A stretch of 64,000 nt of DNA, taken from Acididesulfobacillus acetoxydans (GTDB lineage: Bacteria > Bacillota > Desulfitobacteriia > Desulfitobacteriales > Desulfitobacteriaceae). The position numbers and the translations under genes are program-made. The DNA is taken from assembly GCF_900016645.1 (NCBI RefSeq), contig NZ_CDGJ01000027.1. One strand, written 5' to 3'. Shown one piece after another: positions 1 to 8,184 of the stretch (position 1 is the stretch's first letter; the number at the start of each line of letters is the position of its first letter). Under the pieces are notes generated by a model. The model saw only the letters and a list, made by a program, of their open reading frames with translations, was not told the origin of the DNA and did not search any database.

Positions 1-1
1 C

Positions 2-49
2 CCGATAGCCCGCCGGCTTATTGAAGCCGCATTAAGCGAAAGTAGGTGA
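2..49 (+). CDS. 3' end of an upstream reading frame (partial)
   Basis: An open frame enters from the left edge and ends in TGA at 47-49. The 15 visible residues contain ARRLIEAALSESR. In this neighbourhood the gene before prkC is normally the PP2C phosphatase prpC, and the helix before its last motif looks similar, but the usual GGxDN ending is not seen here. The fragment is too short to assign. Confidence 0.3.
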   Translation, partial: PIARRLIEAALSESR

Positions 50-54
50 AGAAT

Positions 55-1752
55 GTGAGTAAAGTCTTCGGCGGGCGCTATGAAGTGATTGAACGCATCG
101 GCGCAGGGGGTATGGCGATTGTCTATAAAGCCAAGGACCTGCTCCTCAACCGGATTGTCACCGTGAAGGTACTGCGCGAGCAGTTCCTCTCGGATGAGGA
201 TTTTGTTAAGCGTTTCCGCCGCGAGGCCCAGTCCGCGGCCAGCTTGTCTCATCCGAACATTGTTTCCATTTATGATGTCGGCAAGGACGGGAATATTGAA
301 TACATCGTCATGGAATACGTGGAGGGTCGCGATCTCAAGGAGATCATCCGTGAATTCGCGCCCTTATCCCCGGAGCAGGCGATTAACCTGACCCGCCAGA
401 TCGGTGAGGCTATCAGGCATGCGCATCAGCATCACATTATTCATCGGGATATTAAACCGCACAACATCCTGGTTACGGCGGAAGGGCGGGCCAAAGTCAC
501 GGATTTCGGTATTGCCCGGGCCGTGTCTGCCGCCACTGTCACCCACACCGGGGATATTGTCGGTTCTGTTCATTACCTTTCACCGGAGCAGGCCAAAGGG
601 CTGCCCAGCGATGAACGGTCAGACCTCTATTCTCTCGGAATCATCCTGTATGAGCTCCTGACGGGAAAAGTACCCTATGATGGGGAGACGCCCATTGCCG
701 TAGCTTTGAAACACCTGCAAGAGGTGCCGCCCCGGCCCAGCCAGCTCAATCCGCGGGTGGGGCCGGACCTGGAAAATGTCATTATGCGGGCGATTGCTAA
801 GCCGGCGGAACAGAGGTACGCCACAGCCGGGGATTTTCTGGCCGACTTGGAGAAAGTGCGTTCCGGCCAGCCGGTGCCTAAACCGGAAGAACCGATGGAT
901 CTGGATGCGACCCAGGTCCATCGAGGGGTACGGCCCCTGACGGAAACGGCGGGCAGGATGAATTCGAACCCGGCGGAAGAACGGCCGGCGGAGAGCGCCG
1001 CGCCGGGAAGGCAGCGGAAGAAACGCCGGCGCTGGCCTTGGGTGGTGACGGCGATTGTCGTTCTGGCTTTGCTGGGCGCCGGGCTTTGGCTGCGCAGCTA
1101 TCTGACAGTGGGCGACACCGTGGTTCCGTCGCTGGAAGGGAAGACCGTAAAGCAGGCGGAGGCTCTGCTGCAACAATACAAGCTGGTTTTGGGCCCTGAT
1201 AATTCGGCGGAATACAGTGATACCGTGCCCAAAAACGAGATTATCAGCCAGGTGCCAGCCGCCAACTCTCCCGTCAAGATCGGGCATGAGGTGACGGTGG
1301 TCGTGAGCAAGGGAGCGCAGTTGATGAAGTTCCCCAATCTGATTAACCCGCCCTTGAGCAAAGAAAATGCCCTCATCGCCATCGGCAATGCGAATTTCAC
1401 CGCGACTCCTACCATTACGGAGGTTCCCAGTTCAACCGTGCCGGCGGGAAGCGTGGTTGCTCAGGACCCGCCGCCTGATACGCTTTGGCACAAAGACGGA
1501 AACATTCAGTTGACGATCAGCACGGGTCCCCAGGTGCAAACCATTTCCATGCCCAATGTGGTGGGAAAATCGGCGGCTGAGGCGGCCAAGATTCTCCAGG
1601 CGCATAATCTTACTCCCGTGACGGACAGCCAGGATTCCACTCAATATCCCAAAGGGATGGTGATCAAGACGAACCCGGCCGCCAATTCTCCGGTTCAACA
1701 GGGAGCGAACGTCACCATCACGGTTTCGCGCGGCCCCGGGCCGATAGGATAA
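55..1752 (+). CDS. prkC: PASTA-domain serine/threonine protein kinase PrkC
   Basis: Membrane Ser/Thr kinase that senses muropeptides or lipid II outside the cell and phosphorylates cytoplasmic targets; in Bacillus it acts in germination and stationary phase. The 565-residue protein has a kinase domain (about 8-265) with a glycine loop GAGGMAIVYKA, Lys in VTVKV, HRDIKPHN and DFG. A basic/proline-rich linker and one membrane segment (about 330-350) follow, then three PASTA repeats of about 70 residues each to the C terminus. GTG at 55 is chosen because AGGTG lies six bases upstream; an in-frame GTG at 46 overlaps the previous stop (GTGA) and is the alternative. rsgA follows after 9 bp, the usual Firmicutes order. 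Confidence 0.95.
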   Translation: MSKVFGGRYEVIERIGAGGMAIVYKAKDLLLNRIVTVKVLREQFLSDEDFVKRFRREAQSAASLSHPNIVSIYDVGKDGNIEYIVMEYVEGRDLKEIIREFAPLSPEQAINLTRQIGEAIRHAHQHHIIHRDIKPHNILVTAEGRAKVTDFGIARAVSAATVTHTGDIVGSVHYLSPEQAKGLPSDERSDLYSLGIILYELLTGKVPYDGETPIAVALKHLQEVPPRPSQLNPRVGPDLENVIMRAIAKPAEQRYATAGDFLADLEKVRSGQPVPKPEEPMDLDATQVHRGVRPLTETAGRMNSNPAEERPAESAAPGRQRKKRRRWPWVVTAIVVLALLGAGLWLRSYLTVGDTVVPSLEGKTVKQAEALLQQYKLVLGPDNSAEYSDTVPKNEIISQVPAANSPVKIGHEVTVVVSKGAQLMKFPNLINPPLSKENALIAIGNANFTATPTITEVPSSTVPAGSVVAQDPPPDTLWHKDGNIQLTISTGPQVQTISMPNVVGKSAAEAAKILQAHNLTPVTDSQDSTQYPKGMVIKTNPAANSPVQQGANVTITVSRGPGPIG

Positions 1753-1761
1753 GGAGCCGAT

Positions 1762-2634
1762 ATGATCGAGGGTATTTTGCTTAAAGGGTATGGCGGTTTT
1801 TATTATGTGCTGGCGGAAGACCGGGTGTGGGAGTGTTCCTTACGCGGTCGTTTCCGTGTCCGGGACCAGGATTTTTTTCCGGGGGACAGGGTTGCGATTT
1901 TGCCCGGCAGAAAAGTGGCGACGATTGAAAAAGTCGAATCGCGGCGGAATAGCCTGGTGCGCCCCAGTGTAGCCAACGTGGATCAGGCTTTGCTTGTCTT
2001 TGCTATGGTCTCGCCGCAGCCGGACTTGAATCTTTTGGACCGCTTGCTTATTCAGGTGATCGGAGCGGGAATCAAACCTTTCCTGGTCCTGACGAAGTTC
2101 GACCTTTGGAGGCCGGCCCGGGAAGAAGAGGCAGTCTGGCAGGCCTATGCAAGGCTGGGTTATCTGCTGGCCCGGGTTTCCAACAAGACGGGGGAAGGGT
2201 TGGACCGGGTGCGGCCGGTTTTGCGGGGCCGGATTACTGTTTTGGCCGGGCCGTCCGGTGCGGGCAAATCCAGTCTGACGAATCTCCTGGTACCGGGGAT
2301 GGAATTGAAAACCGGGGATGTGAGCCGCAAACTCAAGCGTGGGCGGCACACGACGCGCCACGTGGAACTTTTTGAGTGTGAGGGCGGATTGGTGGCGGAT
2401 ACTCCGGGATTTTCTGCGCTGGACCTCCCCGCCATGAAGAGAGAGGAACTAGCCGGCTTTTTCCCAGAGATGGACCCTTACCGGGGATTGTGCCGGTTCA
2501 AAAGCTGTCTGCATGACCGGGAGCCGGAGTGTGCAGTGAAGCGGGCAGTCGCGGCAGGAGACATTTTGGCCCCGCGTTATGATCATTACCGCCAGTTCCT
2601 GCAGGAAGTGATCGCCGCGGAAAGACGTTATTGA
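1762..2634 (+). CDS. rsgA: Small ribosomal subunit biogenesis GTPase RsgA
   Basis: Circularly permuted GTPase that checks late 30S maturation. The 290-residue protein has an N-terminal OB fold (about 1-70), then the permuted GTPase motifs in the order LTKFD (G4), GPSGAGKSS (P-loop, about 168) and DTPGF (G3). A C-terminal zinc knuckle follows, with CRFKSC, His and a later Cys in REPEC. Length and motif order are typical. It sits directly behind prkC with GGAGCCGAT before its ATG, so the two are probably co-transcribed. Confidence 0.96.
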   Translation: MIEGILLKGYGGFYYVLAEDRVWECSLRGRFRVRDQDFFPGDRVAILPGRKVATIEKVESRRNSLVRPSVANVDQALLVFAMVSPQPDLNLLDRLLIQVIGAGIKPFLVLTKFDLWRPAREEEAVWQAYARLGYLLARVSNKTGEGLDRVRPVLRGRITVLAGPSGAGKSSLTNLLVPGMELKTGDVSRKLKRGRHTTRHVELFECEGGLVADTPGFSALDLPAMKREELAGFFPEMDPYRGLCRFKSCLHDREPECAVKRAVAAGDILAPRYDHYRQFLQEVIAAERRY

Positions 2635-2698
2635 AGCCGGTTGGGCCAAAGGCCGGCTTATCAAGGTTAAAATTACGGACAAGGAAAGGAATTGGCAT

Positions 2699-3370
2699 AT
2701 GATTCAAATTGCACCTTCCATATTGTCCGCGGATTTCGCCCGCTTAGCCGCAGAGGTTAAGCGGGTGGAGGATGCCGGGGCGGATTGGCTGCATATTGAT
2801 GTGATGGACGGGCACTTTGTGCCCAATTTGACGGTGGGGCCGGCTCTGGTGCAGTCGCTGCGGAAACATGTCCGGATTCCTTTTGACGTTCACCTGATGA
2901 TCGAAGCCCCGGAACGGTTTGTGCCGGAGTTTGTGAAGGCGGGCGCCGACTTGGTGACAATTCATTGGGAGGCAACGCCCCATGTGCACCGGGTGATCCA
3001 GTTGATTAAAAGCCTGGGGGTCCGGGCGGGGGTGGCGCTCAATCCCGCCACTTCCGGGGAAGAGCTGGCCTATCTCTTCGACGATTTGGATGTGGTGTTG
3101 GTGATGACCGTCAACCCGGGTTTCGGCGGGCAAAAGTTTATCCCGGCGGTCGTGCCCAAGATCCGAGGCCTGCAGCGGGAATTGGCGCGGCGGAGCTCAT
3201 CCTGCCTGATCGAGGTGGACGGGGGTATCAACAGCGAAACGGCGCCGATCGTGGCGGAAGCCGGGGCCGGCATATTGGTCGCCGGAGCGGCGGTCTTTGC
3301 CGCCGAGGATCCCGCGCAGGCGCTGCATGCTTTACGCCGGGCGGCAGAAGGGGCGGGCCCGCCGATTTGA
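2699..3370 (+). CDS. rpe: Ribulose-phosphate 3-epimerase
   Basis: Interconverts ribulose-5-phosphate and xylulose-5-phosphate in the pentose phosphate pathway. The 223-residue TIM-barrel protein shows the family motifs: IAPSILSADF at the N terminus, HIDVMDGHFVPN, the HLMIE strand, VMTVNPGFGGQ and EVDGGI with the late Asp. Length is standard. AAGGAAAGGA precedes the ATG. The order rsgA-rpe-thiN is conserved in Firmicutes. Confidence 0.97.
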   Translation: MIQIAPSILSADFARLAAEVKRVEDAGADWLHIDVMDGHFVPNLTVGPALVQSLRKHVRIPFDVHLMIEAPERFVPEFVKAGADLVTIHWEATPHVHRVIQLIKSLGVRAGVALNPATSGEELAYLFDDLDVVLVMTVNPGFGGQKFIPAVVPKIRGLQRELARRSSSCLIEVDGGINSETAPIVAEAGAGILVAGAAVFAAEDPAQALHALRRAAEGAGPPI

Positions 3371-3484
3371 CCGACCCGGCAAAAAATACATCAAGGGGGA
3401 AGCGGTCTTCATCTCCGGGCCGGAGGCAGGGGCGTCGGTTCCGGATTGAACTCGGAGTTCCCGGGCCGCTAGGAGTTATGAGTT

Positions 3485-4123
3485 ATGAGGGTATCAGTAT
3501 TGGCCAACGGAATCTGGGATGCGGATTGGGGCAAGGATGAATTGGCCGGCGCAGCTTACCTTGTCTGCGCGGATGGGGGAGCCAACTCGGCTTTAAACAG
3601 CGGTCATTTTCCCCAGGCCGTCATCGGGGATCTGGATTCGATCACGCCGGAAAATCTGAGGCGCTGCCGGGAACGGCGGGTCGAGATTCGGTCTTACCCG
3701 CGGGAGAAGGACGAAACAGACCTGGAACTGGCCTTGGCTTTCGCCGAAGGACAAGCGCTGCCGGGGGAGGAGATAACTCTTTACGGGGCAACGGGCGGAC
3801 GCCCGGACCATTTCTTGGGGAATCTGGCCCTCTTAATGGCTTATGCCCGCCGCGGGCGTAAGATCCGGATGAAAGACCCGCAGCAGGAGATGTGGATTAT
3901 CCGGGGACGGGAGGTGTTGAAGGGCCGGGCGAAACAAGAGCTGTCTCTGATCGCCCTTTCAGAGACAGCTCTCGTCACGATTACGGGGGTGCATTATCCC
4001 CTGGACAAGGCGGTCTTGCGCCAGGATTCCCCCCGCGGCCTCAGTAATGTTTTTTTGGGCGAGGAAGCGACAGTGGAGGTCTGCCGGGGTCAGGTTCTGC
4101 TCATCCTCCGTTTCTCCTCTTAA
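3485..4123 (+). CDS. thiN: Thiamine pyrophosphokinase
   Basis: Transfers pyrophosphate from ATP to thiamine to make thiamine diphosphate. The 212-residue protein carries the family signatures: CADGGAN near residue 30, GDLDSI, EKDETDLELAL, and GATGGRPDHFLGNL about the middle. The C-terminal part is the beta-rich thiamine-binding domain. It follows rpe with a 114-bp spacer. The start is ATG in TTATGAGTTATGAGG; the ribosome site (TAGGAG) lies about 10 bases upstream. Confidence 0.93.
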   Translation: MRVSVLANGIWDADWGKDELAGAAYLVCADGGANSALNSGHFPQAVIGDLDSITPENLRRCRERRVEIRSYPREKDETDLELALAFAEGQALPGEEITLYGATGGRPDHFLGNLALLMAYARRGRKIRMKDPQQEMWIIRGREVLKGRAKQELSLIALSETALVTITGVHYPLDKAVLRQDSPRGLSNVFLGEEATVEVCRGQVLLILRFSS

Positions 4124-4174
4124 TGCAGTGCAAGCGCGGCTGAAACACAGGAAAGCCCCGGACTGAGCCAGAGG

Positions 4175-4543
4175 TCAGGAAGAAGCGGCCGAATTCAAGA
4201 GCCGCGAGACTTGGTCGAGCAGGAGGGCGAGATCGATGGGTTTGGCCAGGATCCTACTCACTCCCAAAGATTCATAACGGGGCAGGATTTCAGGGTCCAA
4301 ATACCCCGAGACGACGATGATGGGTATGTTTTGAATTTGAGGTAAGTGTTCAATAATCGCATTGCCGGTCATGTCGGGAAGACGATGGTCAAGGATAAGC
4401 AGGTCCGGCCGGAAATCCGGCAGCTGCCTAATGGCTTCGCTCCCGGTGGGGTAATCCTGAATCACGGCCTGCATTGGCTCGAGGGCGTACTTATAGAGTT
4501 CGCGGATTGCCGGAAAATCTTCAACGATAGCAATACGTGCCAT
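4175..4543 (-). CDS. Stand-alone response-regulator receiver protein
   Basis: A single CheY/Spo0F-like receiver domain of 122 residues and nothing else. The acidic pair is E8-D9, the phospho-acceptor is D52 in LLILDHR, the switch serine is S79 and the conserved lysine is K101 in AKP, so it should be phosphorylatable. There is no output domain, so it probably acts by protein contact or phosphotransfer. GGAGGG ends eight bases before this ATG; an upstream in-frame GTG would lie on that ribosome site and is rejected. No kinase is nearby, so its pathway is unknown. It is encoded antisense to its flanking blocks, next to rpmB. Confidence 0.85.
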   Translation of the reverse strand: MARIAIVEDFPAIRELYKYALEPMQAVIQDYPTGSEAIRQLPDFRPDLLILDHRLPDMTGNAIIEHLPQIQNIPIIVVSGYLDPEILPRYESLGVSRILAKPIDLALLLDQVSRLLNSAASS

Positions 4544-4653
4544 TCCGCTGCACCCTCCCACTCTGACAAGCTTGATGTCTATGTATTCGCCCCGCCGGGA
4601 CGGAATTCCTGCAATTGAGTAATTTTGTAGATTATGTCGAATAAAGGAATATG

Positions 4654-4679
4654 AAAAAGACCCGGCCGAGGTCGGGTCT
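4654..4679 (-). terminator. Rho-independent terminator of rpmB
   Basis: Read on the minus strand, the stem AGACCCGACCTCGGCCGGGTCT is followed directly by TTTTTC. It lies 26 bp past the rpmB stop. Confidence 0.85.
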
Positions 4680-4704
4680 GCGGCAGGCTGCCGTCACTCT
4701 TTCA

Positions 4705-4896
4705 TTAAATTGCACGTTGCACTTTGCCGGAACGCAAGCAACGGGTGCAAACATTAATCCGGGTGGGAGTACCGTTGACAAGTGCATGAACCTTTTGCAG
4801 ATTGGGTTTCCAGGTTCTTTTGCTGCGAATATGAGAGTGGCTGACTTGAATTCCCGTCACAACTCCCTTGCCGCATATCGCACAGACGTTGGCCAT
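4705..4896 (-). CDS. rpmB: 50S ribosomal protein L28 (zinc-binding form)
   Basis: Structural protein of the large ribosomal subunit, 63 residues. It has the zinc-type pair CAIC near the N terminus and CTRC near the C terminus, and the basic KRTWKPN core. ATG at 4896 is preceded by AGGAGG with an eight-base gap; an upstream in-frame TTG has no better site. Its usual place beside yloU, on the opposite strand, is as in Bacillus. It has its own promoter and terminator. Confidence 0.96.
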   Translation of the reverse strand: MANVCAICGKGVVTGIQVSHSHIRSKRTWKPNLQKVHALVNGTPTRINVCTRCLRSGKVQRAI

Positions 4897-4934
4897 GCTC
4901 AAAACCTCCTTTGCACCGAAAATGACACTTATAC

Positions 4935-4963
4935 ATTCTATCAGAGGTTAGAACGATTGGCAA
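4935..4963 (-). promoter_or_regulatory. Sigma-A type promoter of rpmB
   Basis: On the minus strand TTGCCA and TAGAAT are separated by exactly 17 bases, about 40 bp upstream of the rpmB ATG. Confidence 0.7.
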
Positions 4964-5029
4964 GTTGCGGCACGCACGAGGGTATAGATTGAGTTCCAAT
5001 AGGTAAGCGTAGAAGTGAAGCTCCTTGTT

Positions 5030-5058
5030 AAGCTGCGCTGACGAGCGCGAGCTTTTTG
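5030..5058 (+). terminator. Terminator-like hairpin with no upstream gene
   Basis: The arms AAGCTGCGCT and AGCGCGAGCTT (one bulged G) flank a GACG loop and run into TTTTT. No plus-strand gene lies between the divergent rpmB promoter and this hairpin, so it may end a short leader or small RNA, or insulate yloU. Confidence 0.5.
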
Positions 5059-5125
5059 GCCGCGGTTCAGGATTGGCCGCCCGCCCCGGTCGCGTTAAAT
5101 CCCGCGAACGCGGGGCGCGGAGATT

Positions 5126-5154
5126 TTGAATCTTATCACGGAACCTAGTAAAAT
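5126..5154 (+). promoter_or_regulatory. Sigma-A type promoter of the yloU operon
   Basis: TTGAAT (5126-5131) and TAAAAT (5149-5154) with a 17-base spacer. The -10 lies inside a 20-bp tandem duplication, which creates a second -10-like TAGAAT at 5169-5174. Confidence 0.65.
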
Positions 5155-5180
5155 GAGGGAGAACCTAGTAGAATGAGGGT
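5141..5180 (+). repeat. 20-bp tandem duplication over the yloU promoter
   Basis: Two adjacent copies of GAACCTAGTAAAATGAGGGA, differing at two positions, spanning the -10 region and the presumed transcription start. Confidence 0.9.
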
Positions 5181-5204
5181 AAATGCCTGCAAGGAGGACC
5201 TGGG

Positions 5205-5561
5205 ATGGGTAAGGAAATAAGCAATCGCTTGGGGAAAATCGATATTTCGGAAGAAGTTATCGCCATCATCGCCGGGGCGGCGGCGGTGGAATGCTACGGC
5301 TTAGTGGGCATGTCCTCGCGCAAGATTACGGATGGCTTCGCGGAGATACTCGGCCGGGAGAATTTGGACCGGGGGGTCGTTGTTTCCATCCAGGACGATC
5401 GGGTTTTTATCGATTTGTATATCATCGTAGGGTACGGAGTGCGCATCTCGGAAGTGGCAGCCAATGTCATGGAAAGAGTGCGCTACACCACGGAAAACCT
5501 GACCGGTTTGAATGTGAGTGAAGTCAATGTCAATGTTCAAGGGGTCCGGGTACTTGATTAG
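5205..5561 (+). CDS. yloU: Asp23/Gls24 family protein (YloU)
   Basis: Small alkaline-shock family protein of 118 residues, with the Asp23 core from the ISEEVIAIIAG segment to VNVNVQGVRV at the end. In several Firmicutes this gene is paired with the fatty acid kinase gene, and Asp23-family proteins lie at the cell envelope; the exact role is not settled. AAGGAGG precedes the ATG. It is followed by fakA after 96 bp, and the whole block to recG is likely driven from the promoter at 5126. Confidence 0.92.
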   Translation: MGKEISNRLGKIDISEEVIAIIAGAAAVECYGLVGMSSRKITDGFAEILGRENLDRGVVVSIQDDRVFIDLYIIVGYGVRISEVAANVMERVRYTTENLTGLNVSEVNVNVQGVRVLD

Positions 5562-5657
5562 AGTCTGGAGCGATAACTTGCCGGTCTTTCGGGCTATCAG
5601 ACATGGCTCGGCAAGAGGTTTCCGGGAGGTTTGCCAGTTTGTGTGGAGTAGGGGGAA

Positions 5658-7481
5658 ATGAGTTTGAAACCGGGCGCCGACTTGATGAACACGGTTGACG
5701 GAGCACAATGGAAAGAAATGATTGTTTCGGGAGCGCGGGCACTGGAAGAGAAAAAAGCGCAAGTGGACGCTTTGAATGTTTTTCCGGTTCCCGACGGTGA
5801 TACGGGAACTAATATGCACTTGACCATTCAGAGCGCGGCAAGGGAGGTTGCCAAACTGTCCAATCCTTCGCTGGCGGAAGCGGCGGCGGTTGTTTCCATG
5901 GGTTCCCTGATGGGTGCCAGAGGCAATTCGGGTGTGATCCTCTCGCAACTGATGCGCGGGGTGGCCAAAGGGCTGGACGGTCTCGACGCCGCCAATGCCA
6001 CGCAGGTGGCTCAATCTCTGCAGACGGGGGTTGAAACAGCCTACAAGGCGGTGATGAAGCCGGTCGAAGGGACGATTTTAACCGTGGCCAAAGAGACGGC
6101 GCGGGGGGCCTTGGCTCGGGCCAAACAGGGCGGCGGCGTCCTGGCTGCCCTCAGGGAAGGTTGTCAAAAGGGCGAAAAAGCTTTGGCGAGAACGCCCGAA
6201 CTATTGCCGGTTCTCAAGCGGGCCGGAGTGGTGGATGCCGGGGGGCAGGGTTTCATCCTGATTCTCCGGGGGTGGATCTCGGCCTTGGAAGGAAACTCTG
6301 TTGTGCCGGAGGGCAAGACGGTCTCCGCCGCGGCGCCGGACCTGACTGAACGCTCGGCCGAACCCGCGGCGGGCGGATTGTTCAGAGTAGAGGATTTGGA
6401 GTATCCCTACTGTACGGAATTCCTCCTTAAAGGCAGGGAGATTCCCCTGGAACGCATCAAGCAGGATATGGCGGACTGGGGCGACAGCATGCTCGTGGTG
6501 GGTACTCCGGAGGTCGCCAAAATACATATCCATACCAAAAATCCGGGGCAGGTGTTGGATTATGCCTTGCGCTGGGGGGCTTTGCATGAGGTAGCCATAC
6601 ATAACATGTTGGCTCAAAATGAGGCGGCGGCCCATGCCGCTAAGGAAATGGGAGGAATTCCCGGCGAGGAGACGGCAGGAGTTGCCGGCGCGGGAGAAGG
6701 GCAGAGCGTTGAAGGGCAAAAGAACGACGAAACTTCCCCGGCTCAGCCCGGAGAGGGAGGGGGGGATTCGGACGTGTCTGTGCGCGGGACGGAAGCCGGG
6801 AGCCGGCGGGAAGAGCCCCTGAAGGAACAGGGAGTGGTCGCCGTGGCCGCGGGCGAAGGGATCGCCAGGGTGTTCGCCAGCCTGGGTGCGGACGGGGTGG
6901 TGTCCGGGGGCCAGACGATGAATCCGAGTACGGAGGATTTGGCGGCCGCGGTCAGGAAAGTGCGGGCCCGCCACATCTTTATCCTGCCGAACAATCCCAA
7001 CATTGTCATGGCGGCGGAGCAGGTTCGGGAGCTTGTGACCGACCGCCGGGTGGAGGTTATCGCCAGCAGTTCTATTCCGCAGGGAATCGCGGCTCTGGTG
7101 AACTTTCAAACCGGGGCGAAAGCGGAGGAAAACGCGCAGGCTATGCGGGAGGCCTTGGAACGGGTAGGATCCGGTGAAATCACTTATGCCGTGAGGGACT
7201 CTCAGTTTGAAGGTTTCGAGATCGGCGAGGGGGATATTTTGGGCCTGGCGGAAGGGGAATTGGTGGCGGTCGGCAAGGACGTGCTGACAGTTACGGAAAA
7301 AACCCTGGAAAAAATGGACTGGCGCAATTATGACCTGGTTACGGTGTTTTACGGCCAGGAGACCGAAGCTGAGGAAGCGAAGAAACTGGAAAATTGGCTG
7401 CAGACGCAAAAATCCGAGGTCGAGGTGGAGGTTTATCCGGGAGGGCAGCCACTGTATTACTATATCTTGGGTGTTGAATAG
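5658..7481 (+). CDS. fakA: Fatty acid kinase ATP-binding subunit FakA (DAK2/YloV)
   Basis: FakA phosphorylates exogenous fatty acids bound to a FakB partner, feeding them to PlsX/PlsY; no fakB is seen here. The 607-residue protein has an N-terminal DhaL-type kinase domain (about 10-200) with PVPDGDTGTNM and GARGNSGVILSQ, a middle domain, and a C-terminal DegV-like domain ending in YYYILGVE. Between the last two lies a Gly/Glu/Ala-rich stretch (about 325-390) which looks like a flexible linker and makes the protein longer than the usual 550 or so. The start is ATG with TAGGGGGA before it. Confidence 0.92.
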   Translation: MSLKPGADLMNTVDGAQWKEMIVSGARALEEKKAQVDALNVFPVPDGDTGTNMHLTIQSAAREVAKLSNPSLAEAAAVVSMGSLMGARGNSGVILSQLMRGVAKGLDGLDAANATQVAQSLQTGVETAYKAVMKPVEGTILTVAKETARGALARAKQGGGVLAALREGCQKGEKALARTPELLPVLKRAGVVDAGGQGFILILRGWISALEGNSVVPEGKTVSAAAPDLTERSAEPAAGGLFRVEDLEYPYCTEFLLKGREIPLERIKQDMADWGDSMLVVGTPEVAKIHIHTKNPGQVLDYALRWGALHEVAIHNMLAQNEAAAHAAKEMGGIPGEETAGVAGAGEGQSVEGQKNDETSPAQPGEGGGDSDVSVRGTEAGSRREEPLKEQGVVAVAAGEGIARVFASLGADGVVSGGQTMNPSTEDLAAAVRKVRARHIFILPNNPNIVMAAEQVRELVTDRRVEVIASSSIPQGIAALVNFQTGAKAEENAQAMREALERVGSGEITYAVRDSQFEGFEIGEGDILGLAEGELVAVGKDVLTVTEKTLEKMDWRNYDLVTVFYGQETEAEEAKKLENWLQTQKSEVEVEVYPGGQPLYYYILGVE

Positions 7482-7503
7482 GATCTTTTCGGAAGGTGAA
7501 ACT

Positions 7504-8175
7504 GTGGCACGAATTAACGTTTTCGATATTCTGGGGCCGGTGATGGTGGGACCGTCGAGTTCGCATACGGCGGGCGCGGTGCGCCTGGGACTCATGGCGC
7601 GGAAGATCCTTGGCGATGAACCGCGGGAAGCCAAGATCATATTGCACGGTTCCTTTGCGGAAACCGGGAAAGGGCACGGAACGGATTTGGCTTTGGTGGC
7701 CGGGCTCTTAGGCATGCTGCCGGATGACGAGCGCATCCCTCGGGCCATGGAAATGGCGGCGGCCGCAGGCTTGAAAACCGTTTTCTCAGCCGGGGATTTG
7801 GGTGATGTCCATCCGAACAGTGTTCGTTTTGACCTGAAGGGGGCAACCGGACACGAGGCAACGGTCTTGGGTTGTTCCATCGGGGGAGGACAGATTGAGA
7901 TCCGCGGCATCGATGAATTTCCGGTCATGCTGAGGGGAGATTACCCGACTTTGGTCATTTTGCACCAAGATCTTCCCGGAGTGGTAGCGCAGGTGACCGC
8001 TATTCTCGCGGCTGCCCAGATCAACATCGCCGAGATGCGGGTTTCCCGGGAGAAGAAAGGCGCAGTGGCCTTAACGGTTGTGGAAATGGACCAAAAAATC
8101 GATCCGGCGGTCGCGGCGCTCCTGGGCAAAATGCCGGTTTTAAAGCGTTCAATGACGATCGATCCCTTGGTCTAG
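7504..8175 (+). CDS. sdaAB: L-serine dehydratase, beta subunit
   Basis: Beta subunit of the iron-sulfur L-serine ammonia-lyase, which turns serine into pyruvate and ammonia. The 223-residue protein has the family start INVFDILGPVMVGPSSSHTA and a C-terminal ACT domain (about 148-220), probably for allosteric serine or amino-acid binding. Start is GTG at 7504 with GGAAGGTG just upstream. The alpha subunit gene follows after 9 bp. Confidence 0.96.
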   Translation: MARINVFDILGPVMVGPSSSHTAGAVRLGLMARKILGDEPREAKIILHGSFAETGKGHGTDLALVAGLLGMLPDDERIPRAMEMAAAAGLKTVFSAGDLGDVHPNSVRFDLKGATGHEATVLGCSIGGGQIEIRGIDEFPVMLRGDYPTLVILHQDLPGVVAQVTAILAAAQINIAEMRVSREKKGAVALTVVEMDQKIDPAVAALLGKMPVLKRSMTIDPLV

Positions 8176-8184
8176 GAGGTAAAA

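Noticed and set aside
6201..7928. Long minus-strand open frame opposite fakA and sdaAB
   Set aside because: Caused by GC-rich codon bias on the coding strand; low-complexity and His/Arg/Pro-rich, with no domain.
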